NCBI RefSeq assembly: GCF_900129425.1
Contig: NZ_LT670817.1
Location: forward strand, 6,510,001-6,574,000
Length of the DNA: 64,000 bases
From: Bradyrhizobium erythrophlei
GTDB lineage: Bacteria > Pseudomonadota > Alphaproteobacteria > Rhizobiales > Xanthobacteraceae
Reading direction: 5' to 3'
Under the pieces are notes generated by a model. It saw only the letters and a list, made by a program, of their open reading frames with translations, ran no database searches and had not been told where the DNA came from. The position numbers and the translations under genes were made by a program. Below, piece by piece: positions 24,838 through 32,221 of this stretch (its first letter is position 1; every line of letters begins with the position of its first letter).

Positions 24838-26126
24838 TACGATTTATCCTCCGACGCACGAAGCCACGCCTGGTCGCCAAACGCACCGGCTTCGGAAAGA
24901 AGCGCCAAACGGTCTTCATCATAGCCGAGGATCTCGCGGATAACTTCGTCCGTGTGTTGACCAACCGCTGGAGCCGCAACGGGATCCACGACCGGGGTAC
25001 GCGAGTAGCGAATTGGCAACCTGACATTCGGAATCCAACCCGCCTTCGGGTGAGGGATTCGGCTGACCAGTTTGCGCTCTCTTGCCTCCGGCGAACGAAT
25101 GGCCTCGCCGACGGTGCGCACCTGTCCGCACGGCACGCCGGCTGCCCGCATCCGCGGCTGCCAGTACGACCAGGGCTGCCGCGCGAACGCCTCGCCGAGG
25201 ATCGCGAATAATTCATCCCGACGGCGAATTCGATCGGGTCCCGTGCCGTAGACCTCAGCCGACGCCAGGTCGGCCCGGTCAATCACCTGCGACATCAGGC
25301 GCTGGAAAATCTTATCGTTGCCGCAGTTAATGTAAAAAGAGCCGTCTTGCGCCTCGAACACGCCCGACGGACAGGTGTCCGGACTGGTGTTGCCATGCCG
25401 CTGCGTATCGACGCCGCTGAACAGGTGCTGCAGGGTGGCGTAACCGGTCATCAGCACGGCGTTATCGAACAAAGAGACCTCAATGGCTTGACCTCGGCCA
25501 CTTCGTTCACGCGCGACCAACGCGCCGAGTATCGCGTTACATGCCATCATCGCCGTGCTGATATCCATGACCGGGGACAGCGCACGAACGCCCTCGCGAT
25601 CGGCGTAACCGTTCATGGAAACGAATCCGCTCTCCACCTGCGCGATCGGATCGAATCCGAGCCGATCCGCAAACGCGCCCTCGCGACCATAGGCCGACAC
25701 CGAACAGTAAATGATCTCCGGCCTGAGCTTGCGGCAACTGTCGTAGTCGATGCCCAGACGCTGCATGACTCCCGTCGAGAAATTCTCGACGACCACGTCT
25801 GCGGTAGCGATCAATTCACGCACGATTTGCAGGCCCTCCGGCGACTTCAAGTCGATGCCAACACTGCGTTTGTTGCGATTGTTCCAGAGAAACGGAGCGC
25901 CGTGCATGAGGCCGGGGTGTAAGGGAGGGTAGCGACGAAGATCGTCACCCCGGCCGGGCGCTTCGATCTTGATCACGTCGGCTCCCATATCGGCCATTAT
26001 CATCGTGGCAAACGGTCCGGCGATAAAATGCGAGAAATCGACCACCCGTATCCCTTCGAGCGCCTTCGGCGCGTCGGAGGGACGGGGCTCGTGTTCAGGA
26101 AACTCCGCTTCAAGCTGTTCCAGCAT
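24837..26126 (-). CDS. CoA-transferase family III (CaiB/BaiF)
   Basis: A 429-residue formyl-CoA-transferase-like protein that would move CoA from an acyl-CoA donor to a carboxylic acid. Family marks include IRVVDFSHFIAGPFATMIMA, DVIKIEAPGRGDDLR, the NKRSVGIDLKSPEG strand and VVENFSTGVMQRLG. Its stop and the start of the thiolase-like gene share base 24837. It is a natural first step (CoA activation) before the thiolase-like/DUF35 pair. The acid substrate is unknown. Confidence 0.92.
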   Translation of the reverse strand: MLEQLEAEFPEHEPRPSDAPKALEGIRVVDFSHFIAGPFATMIMADMGADVIKIEAPGRGDDLRRYPPLHPGLMHGAPFLWNNRNKRSVGIDLKSPEGLQIVRELIATADVVVENFSTGVMQRLGIDYDSCRKLRPEIIYCSVSAYGREGAFADRLGFDPIAQVESGFVSMNGYADREGVRALSPVMDISTAMMACNAILGALVARERSGRGQAIEVSLFDNAVLMTGYATLQHLFSGVDTQRHGNTSPDTCPSGVFEAQDGSFYINCGNDKIFQRLMSQVIDRADLASAEVYGTGPDRIRRRDELFAILGEAFARQPWSYWQPRMRAAGVPCGQVRTVGEAIRSPEARERKLVSRIPHPKAGWIPNVRLPIRYSRTPVVDPVAAPAVGQHTDEVIREILGYDEDRLALLSEAGAFGDQAWLRASEDKS

Positions 26127-26236
26127 TTCAATATCCTCGCCCTTTATCGCCCATAGGTTCTATCGCCTGCACTTCCGAGATCAAGCGCACCGCTTCGGGA
26201 CGGCCGCCTTCAGCTGTCACATCAGCAATCTTCGAA

Positions 26237-27457
26237 TCAGTTGTTTTTTGGCGGCTCAACCAAAGAGCACCCGCCTTCATTGAGGGGACGGAATGCTTCG
26301 GGTCCGGTCAGGACGCCTACCTGCTCCAGCAGATCCCATTTGCCTTGAGAAGCGGAAGGCGCTTTCACCTTCAAAATGTACATGTTGTGAATGGCGCGTC
26401 CATCCGGACGAATAACCACCGGTCCAAACAGATCATCGTCGATGGGCGCTTCCTTCAATTTCCGGATAACCGCCGGTGCGTCGTTTGTCCCAGCGGCCAA
26501 GGCCGCATTCAAGTAAGCGCGCACGGAAGAATACACGCCGGCGTGAAACGCAGTCGGTGACTGATTATGTTGCCGTTCACTAAACCGCGCCGACCAAGCG
26601 CGGCTCGCATCGTTCAGGTCCCAGTAGAACGGCTGTGTGATGATGAGCCCCTGTGCCACGGACAGGCCGCTCGATTCCACGTCATTGGTCGTCGTCAGCA
26701 GCGCTGCAAAAGTGCGCCCGTTCTGTTTGAGCCCAAATTCGGAAGATTGCTTGATCAGGTTGATGGTATCGCCGCCGGCCGTGGCAAACGCAATCACATC
26801 GGCTCCTGAACTGTCCGCCTGCAGTATGAAGGAAGCATAGTCGGCGTTGTTGATCGGTACATTGACCGCCCCGGCCACGGACCCGCCGCTGGCCTTGATC
26901 ACCGACGTTCCATCGCGAACCATGGATTTGCCCAGCGCATTGTCAGTGGCGATGAAGTACCATTTCTTGCCACCGTTGCGGACGAGATAGTCCCCGATGG
27001 TATGAGACGCGGCCCATGTGTCGAAAGTCCACTGGATCGTGTTAGGAGAACAGTACTTCCCCGTGAGATCGGACGAGGCCGCGCTTGAGGCGATCAGCGC
27101 TGCTTTGGTCCCGCGAACGACTTCGTTCACCGCCAGACCGACCGCTGAGTTCGGCACATCGGCAACCGCATCCACGTGGTCCTGATCGACCCATCGACGC
27201 GCGATGCCAGCCCCAATGTCTGCCTTATTCTGATGATCAGCCGCTATAATCTCCACCTTGAAGTCGGGGTGCTGCTTCATGAAATCTTCGGCTGCCATTT
27301 TTGCAGCCGTGACCGATCCCTCGCCTCCATTGTCGGAATAAGGGCCGGAAGCATCATTAAGCACGCCTATCTTGATGGATCGCGTCTCGGCTAAGCCGGG
27401 CGACGATACACAAAGTGCGAGAAGGGATATTCCCAGTATGCGTGGCAGGTTTTTCAT
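26237..27457 (-). CDS. ABC-type branched-chain amino acid/aromatic-acid binding protein
   Basis: A periplasmic binding protein of 406 residues with a Sec signal (ILGISLLALCVSSPGLA) and the Peripla_BP_6 start SIKIGVLNDASGPYSDNGGE. This family captures amino acids, amides or aromatic carboxylates. No permease or ATPase gene is present here. It lies inside the oxygenase/CoA operon between the reductase and the CoA-transferase, so it probably delivers that operon's substrate through a transporter encoded elsewhere. Confidence 0.9.
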   Translation of the reverse strand: MKNLPRILGISLLALCVSSPGLAETRSIKIGVLNDASGPYSDNGGEGSVTAAKMAAEDFMKQHPDFKVEIIAADHQNKADIGAGIARRWVDQDHVDAVADVPNSAVGLAVNEVVRGTKAALIASSAASSDLTGKYCSPNTIQWTFDTWAASHTIGDYLVRNGGKKWYFIATDNALGKSMVRDGTSVIKASGGSVAGAVNVPINNADYASFILQADSSGADVIAFATAGGDTINLIKQSSEFGLKQNGRTFAALLTTTNDVESSGLSVAQGLIITQPFYWDLNDASRAWSARFSERQHNQSPTAFHAGVYSSVRAYLNAALAAGTNDAPAVIRKLKEAPIDDDLFGPVVIRPDGRAIHNMYILKVKAPSASQGKWDLLEQVGVLTGPEAFRPLNEGGCSLVEPPKNN

Positions 27458-27486
27458 GTTTCTTCCGCAAATTGTTGATTGAGCGT

Positions 27487-28500
27487 TCAGATATCCAGGA
27501 TGAGTGTGGGCGACCTTGAGCCCGAGCAGCAGATCATGATCGTTTTGTTGGCCTCCTGCTCCTCCTTGCTGAGAAACAGATCCCGATGGTCAGGGATCCC
27601 CTCGACGACCCGCGTCTCGCAGGTGCCGCAGACACCCTCGGTACAGGCGTAATTCGCGGAAATTCCGGCTTCCAGCAGCGCGTCCAGGATCGTCTGGCCG
27701 GCTTGAACGGCGATCGTTCGGTTGCTCCGCGCCAGCTTCACCTCGAACCCACCCTCCGCTGCCGGTTTTTCCCTGGCCTTGAAATACTCCACGTGCACGT
27801 GGCCGGCGGGCCGACCGGCCGCAGCCGCTTCGAACGCCTCAAGCATCGGCACCGGGCCGCAGCAATAAAGATGCGCGTCGGGAAGTGCCGCCTTGACGAT
27901 CGAGGAGAGGTCGATCATGCGAGCGTCCGGCTCCTGGTCGAAGTTCAGGTGTAGATTCGGGTGAACGTCGGGTCGAAGGGCTTTCAGTTCGTCAAGGAAC
28001 GCCGCGGTGAGGCGAGTCCGGGCCGCGTAAAACAGCTCCCAGGAACGACCGAGCACTTCAAGCCGGCGGATCATCGACAATAAAGGTGTGATTCCGATGC
28101 CGCCCGCGATCAGGACCGAATATTCCGCATCTTCCTGCAGAGCAAAATTGTTCCGGGGATGTGAGACCGTAATAATGTCTCCCACCCGCACGGTTTCGTG
28201 AATCAGTTTGGAGCCACCTCGGCTGGCGACGTCGTTGTTGACCGCGATGACGTACCGGTTGCGCTCGCCTTGATGGTTCACAAGTGAGTAGCTGCGGATC
28301 ATCCCGTTAGGCAAATGGAGGTCGATGTGAGATCCCGCCGTGAACGGCGACAGGTCGCCACCAGCCGGATTCACCAACTCGTATGAATGAATGTTGTCAG
28401 CCTCAAAGCTGATCCGCTTAACCCGAACCTGCATCAGGCTATCATGCATGGACGGCATCCATGCCTTGATGCCTGCCGAAGCGAAGCTTCCGGGCTCCAA
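27487..28500 (-). CDS. Oxygenase reductase (phthalate dioxygenase reductase/VanB type)
   Basis: The electron-transfer partner of the Rieske oxygenase upstream. It has FMN/FAD-binding (RSYSLVNHQGERNRYVIAV) and NAD-binding (IAGGIGITPLLSMIRRLE) domains. A C-terminal plant-type [2Fe-2S] domain follows (YACTEGVCGTCETRV, last ligand in MICCSGS). The ferredoxin domain at the C-terminus is the PDR/VanB order. The frame opens at 28500; a start at 28449 (MHDSLMQVRV) or 28434 would give the more usual length of about 315-320 residues. Confidence 0.92.
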   Translation of the reverse strand: MEPGSFASAGIKAWMPSMHDSLMQVRVKRISFEADNIHSYELVNPAGGDLSPFTAGSHIDLHLPNGMIRSYSLVNHQGERNRYVIAVNNDVASRGGSKLIHETVRVGDIITVSHPRNNFALQEDAEYSVLIAGGIGITPLLSMIRRLEVLGRSWELFYAARTRLTAAFLDELKALRPDVHPNLHLNFDQEPDARMIDLSSIVKAALPDAHLYCCGPVPMLEAFEAAAAGRPAGHVHVEYFKAREKPAAEGGFEVKLARSNRTIAVQAGQTILDALLEAGISANYACTEGVCGTCETRVVEGIPDHRDLFLSKEEQEANKTIMICCSGSRSPTLILDI

Positions 28501-28545
28501 GAGCCCGGTTGATGCGACGGTTGCTCGGTTGGCGGTCTGATGAGG

Positions 28546-29865
28546 TCACACGTCGTACCCGAAATCGGCGCCAAGCTGCGCGCGCATGAACTCGGCGCCG
28601 ACGTCGACCCAGGAATCTTCCGGCGGCAATCGCAGGGACACGGCGCGCACCATGAACACATCAGGTTCGGTCACGCCTTTTGGCTTGGTGCCATGGTCGC
28701 GATAGGCTCCGAGCGATTCGAGCAGCAACCGCCGTGTCATCGCGATGCCGGTGTCGCTGGAGCACAAATTCTCCTTGGTGCGATCAAAGATCGGCGAAAC
28801 GCCGCTTTGGCACGCGCCGTCCTGTACCCACAGCCCGGGTAATCCCGAGAACCAGGTTGTCTGCTGCGCTCCGTAGTCGAACTGGAATCCATTTTGCGCA
28901 TTGTATTTCGTCCAGTAATTCGCGTACGGCACCGTTACGGGATGTTGAACAAGCGAGTGCCGGCTGGCGTGACCGCTCTCACGGCCATTGTGTCCCTCTG
29001 CGAAGATCTTGCGCGTCTTTTCCGCTAATGGCTGCGACGGGTGATACGAGAACATGATGCAGAGCGTGTTCTCGTCATCTATCGGCACCCAGGCATGCCC
29101 GCTTAGATCCGGGAACGGGGATAGCGGCGGGACCAGTGTGTAGAACGGCAGCAGGAACTGATTGACCCGCCAGTACAGGGTATTTGCATCGTAATTCCGC
29201 CTGGCGGCGATGCTCATCCCGAAATCCTGCTTGATGCATTCAAACGTCGGACGGAGGTCGCGCTTTTGAATCCAGGCGCTGGTCGTACCCTGGGCGTCAA
29301 GTCGTCCATGCAGCAACGGCGCATGGGCGGAATCGATTTCGCCTTCGACGGCCTGCAGCCAATTGCATTCCTGGACCCGCAACGAGATGTGAACCTGCTC
29401 CTGCGGGACCAGATTCCATTCCAGATTTGGCAGCGGCGGAAGATTGGCGGCGTCCGGACCCATATAGGTCCAGACGATCCCGTTTCGCTCCTGACAGGGG
29501 TAACCCTTGATCCTGACGCGCTCCTTGAGGCGGCTGCGGGCCGGCTCCGCCGGCATATCGGTCACAGCGCCCGTTACATCGAATTTCCAGCCATGGTAGA
29601 CGCAGCGCAACCCGCAATCTTCGTTTCGCCCAAAGATCAGCGGCGCGCCACGATGCGGGCACGCCTGGTCGACCAGACCGACCCGACCTTCGGTGTCCCT
29701 GAATGCGACCAGATCCTCCCCTAGCAGCCGGATGCGCTTCGGCTGTCCGTCGTTGACAAGATCGGCCGAGGGTAGAAAAGGAATCCAGTAAAGCCGGAAC
29801 AGGTCTCCAAGGGGCGTGCCCTTTCCGACCCTCACTAATCTTTCGTTGTCTTCGTGCGAAAGCAT
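28546..29865 (-). CDS. Rieske non-heme iron oxygenase, alpha subunit
   Basis: A 439-residue ring-hydroxylating oxygenase of the phthalate-4,5-dioxygenase/phenoxybenzoate class. The Rieske ligands are C69, H71, C88 and H91 (CPHRGAP, then CVYHGW) with the standard spacing. The mononuclear iron site is seen in EIDSAHAPLLHG. It is followed by its reductase and preceded by a HicB-like gene. It probably hydroxylates or dealkylates an aromatic acid. The substrate is not predictable, and no ferredoxin or beta subunit is needed in this class. Confidence 0.93.
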   Translation of the reverse strand: MLSHEDNERLVRVGKGTPLGDLFRLYWIPFLPSADLVNDGQPKRIRLLGEDLVAFRDTEGRVGLVDQACPHRGAPLIFGRNEDCGLRCVYHGWKFDVTGAVTDMPAEPARSRLKERVRIKGYPCQERNGIVWTYMGPDAANLPPLPNLEWNLVPQEQVHISLRVQECNWLQAVEGEIDSAHAPLLHGRLDAQGTTSAWIQKRDLRPTFECIKQDFGMSIAARRNYDANTLYWRVNQFLLPFYTLVPPLSPFPDLSGHAWVPIDDENTLCIMFSYHPSQPLAEKTRKIFAEGHNGRESGHASRHSLVQHPVTVPYANYWTKYNAQNGFQFDYGAQQTTWFSGLPGLWVQDGACQSGVSPIFDRTKENLCSSDTGIAMTRRLLLESLGAYRDHGTKPKGVTEPDVFMVRAVSLRLPPEDSWVDVGAEFMRAQLGADFGYDV

Positions 29866-29903
29866 GATCTTCCTCCGTCGAATCTAGCAGCGCATTCAGG
29901 GAT

Positions 29904-30215
29904 CTATTTCGTCGCGCTTCCCAGGAGGGCCGCGACCCGGGCCGACAATCCCAGATCACGAACGGTCCAAAGCGGGTCTGACGTGGCGAGCGGTTTTCGG
30001 GTAATGGGAGGCTCCTTGCCCACCTCCACAAGGCTGACGATCATTTCGATCCGTCGCTGCTCGAGCTCTTTGAGCACGTCCTCAACGACGAAACCTTCTG
30101 CGGTGCAGCCGGGCAGTTCGGGATAGTCGAGCCGCACGAGCCATTTGCCGGCGTCGGTTTCGACGGCTTCGGCTTCCAGCAGGTAAGGAACCGACAAAAG
30201 CTCGCGCAGATCCAC
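29904..30215 (-). CDS. HicB-like small protein, first gene of the oxygenase operon
   Basis: A 103-residue protein. Its central segment WLVRLDYPELPGCTAEGFVV followed by EDVLKELEQRR matches the HicB antitoxin-like fold (a partial RNase-H fold). There is no HicA toxin gene next to it and no DNA-binding domain is evident. The start is a GTG at 30215 with GGGAGG about 6 bases upstream. It directly precedes the Rieske oxygenase gene by 38 bases and is transcribed with it, so a role in the oxygenase pathway or its regulation is possible. Confidence 0.7.
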   Translation of the reverse strand: MDLRELLSVPYLLEAEAVETDAGKWLVRLDYPELPGCTAEGFVVEDVLKELEQRRIEMIVSLVEVGKEPPITRKPLATSDPLWTVRDLGLSARVAALLGSATK

Positions 30216-30255
30216 GCCATCCTCCCAGCAGCCAAATTGCTGTCCGGCCTCTTCT

Positions 30256-30267
30256 TACGTATACGTA
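30256..30267. promoter_or_regulatory. Palindromic operator between oxygenase operon and MarR gene
   Basis: TACGTATACGTA is a perfect 12-bp palindrome in an AT-rich stretch, between the divergent HicB-like/oxygenase operon and the MarR gene. The following TATTATATTAATAAT supplies promoter-like -10 sequence. It is the best candidate site for the MarR protein. Confidence 0.5.
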
Positions 30268-30484
30268 TTATATTAATAATCGGAGCTCTGCAAGCTAGAA
30301 ACGCCCGCCTAGTTAGCGAATTTTGCGCTGCGTGAGGGCTGGGGGACGCGCCCGACGACTCGGCGCGTCCGCGGGGTTCGACCGCTCACGCTTGGTGCGG
30401 GGTTGAGGGTCGATGGCCAAGCTGCTAACGGCTATCGGCATGGCAATTTTCACGTCAGATGGACCCCAGCTCAGGTCGAAAGGC

Positions 30485-30985
30485 ATGTCAGCCGACAAGG
30501 GAATGAAATCTGCTTCGGCTGCCGACATTGCACGCAATTGGCAGCTGGAGGGCGGCATAGGGTTTCTTCTTCGGCTGCTCGAAGCCCGGTACGACGTGCT
30601 CTATCAAAATGTAACGCGTCAGAGCGAAATTACCCCGCGGCAGTTCGGCGTGTTGATCGCATTGTATCAACAAGGTCCCCTCACGCCCTCGGTTCTCGCG
30701 GAACGCATCAGTTGCGACCGCAATACGCTCAGCGAAATGCTCAAGCGGATGGCGGCGCGGAAACTGATTTCAAAAAAGAACAACGCGGAGGATCGCAGGT
30801 CGATCCAGGTTCAGATCGCGGCCAAAGGTGAAGCCGCACTTTTGGATGTCATCCCCGCCACTGCCGAGTTGCAAAACCTCATGCTGGCACCGTTACGCAA
30901 GCAAGATCGGTCGCATTTCCTCAAATGTCTGCTGGCGATCGCCAAGGCTCCCCCGTCGGATTCGACTGAGCCATCGGAAGATTGA
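30485..30985 (+). CDS. MarR-family transcriptional regulator
   Basis: A MarR winged-helix regulator. The DNA-binding region is ITPRQFGVLIALYQQGPLTP, then SVLAERISCDRNTLSEMLKR, and the wing contains the conserved DRRSIQV. The open frame begins at 30413, but MarR proteins normally start close to helix 1, so MSADKGMK at 30485 (166 residues) is more likely; 30503 is also possible. It is divergent to the oxygenase/CoA operon and probably represses it until an aromatic or CoA-linked ligand binds. Confidence 0.87.
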   Translation: MSADKGMKSASAADIARNWQLEGGIGFLLRLLEARYDVLYQNVTRQSEITPRQFGVLIALYQQGPLTPSVLAERISCDRNTLSEMLKRMAARKLISKKNNAEDRRSIQVQIAAKGEAALLDVIPATAELQNLMLAPLRKQDRSHFLKCLLAIAKAPPSDSTEPSED

Positions 30986-31017
30986 AGTCCTGCGTCAATG
31001 GCGCAACCGGGATAGGC

Positions 31018-32211
31018 TCAGACCCTCGCCTTTCCGAATGCGCCCGCCTCTGCGAGTCCGGCGATCGCCTCGGTAGACATGCCGAGGGCTTGCGAAAGCA
31101 CCTCGTCCCGGTGTGCGCCCACACCGGGTATTTCGCGCTTCATGGCAGTGTGCGCGCCTGACATCTTCCAGGGCGCATTGACTCCGACGAACTCGCCCGC
31201 TGCATCCGCAATCGTCGCGAACGCGCCGCGCTGCAGCAGATGTGGGTCAGTTAGTGCCGCACCGGGATCCCGGTATACCGCGGAAGGAACCCCGGCCCTG
31301 TCAAGCGCGGCTATGCATTCGCGCACCGTGAGGCGCCGGGTCCACTGTTCGATGACCTGCATCATCGCGGTCCAGTTGGCGCCCCGTGCCGGCACGGTAT
31401 TGAACCGGGGGTCGTCGTTAAGTTCAGCCTGTCCGGTCACCTCACAAAGTGCGGCGAAGTTTCGGGGTGTAATCGGCGCGATCAAAATGTCGCCATCCAG
31501 GGTCCGCACCGGACCGTAAGTTGGGCGCGATGCGTGGATCGGAAACTGAGCCTCCTGCAATTCGTACACGAGCAGGTTCAGCATGCAATCCATCAATGCA
31601 ACATCAATCCGCTGGCCCTGACCGGTGCGCCCGCGCTGTACCAGCGCAGTCTGGATTGTGGAGTAGCCGAAAATGCCACCGAGCACGTCCGCGACGAAGA
31701 TAGCTCCGGTCGCCGGCCGATCCCTGTCTCCGGCATATCGCATCAGCGAACGATCGAAGCCGCTCTCGGCATGAACGATCATGGCATAGGCGGCCCGCTC
31801 CGAAGCGGGACCGGTTTGCCCGTAGCCCGAGATTGAGCAATAGATCAAACGCGGATTGATCTCGCGCAACGTCTCGTAGCCGAGGCCAAGGCGATTCATC
31901 ACGCCCGGACGAAAATTCTCGACCAGTATGTCGGTTTCCGCGACCAGCCGATGCACCAGCTTGATCGCATCGGCGCTTTTCAGGTCGAGCGCGACGCTAC
32001 GCTTGCCTGCATTGAGTTGACCGAAATAGGCGCTGTTCCCATCGCGCAGTGGCGTGCGCAACCGCATGTCGTCGCCCTCTGGCGGCTCGATCTTGATCAC
32101 GTCCGCGCCGACATCGGCAAGCAGCCGAGCGCAGTAAGGACCGGCCAGCATGATCGAAAAATCGAGCACGCGAATGCCTTCGAGCGGCATTGTCGTGGTT
32201 CCCTCTTGCAT
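31018..32211 (-). CDS. CoA-transferase family III (CaiB/BaiF), second copy
   Basis: A family-III CoA-transferase of 397 residues from the ATG at 32211. This start has TAGGAG 7 bases upstream and lies 11 bases after the preceding stop. Motifs are IRVLDFSIMLAGPYCARLLA, DVIKIEPPEGDD, GKRSVALDLKS and VENFRPGVMNRLGL. It is only distantly like the copy at 24837 and belongs to a different operon, behind the fused acyl-CoA dehydrogenase and enoyl-CoA hydratase genes. It likely activates the acid that those enzymes then oxidise. Confidence 0.9.
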   Translation of the reverse strand: MQEGTTTMPLEGIRVLDFSIMLAGPYCARLLADVGADVIKIEPPEGDDMRLRTPLRDGNSAYFGQLNAGKRSVALDLKSADAIKLVHRLVAETDILVENFRPGVMNRLGLGYETLREINPRLIYCSISGYGQTGPASERAAYAMIVHAESGFDRSLMRYAGDRDRPATGAIFVADVLGGIFGYSTIQTALVQRGRTGQGQRIDVALMDCMLNLLVYELQEAQFPIHASRPTYGPVRTLDGDILIAPITPRNFAALCEVTGQAELNDDPRFNTVPARGANWTAMMQVIEQWTRRLTVRECIAALDRAGVPSAVYRDPGAALTDPHLLQRGAFATIADAAGEFVGVNAPWKMSGAHTAMKREIPGVGAHRDEVLSQALGMSTEAIAGLAEAGAFGKARV

Positions 32212-32221
32212 CGATCGACTC

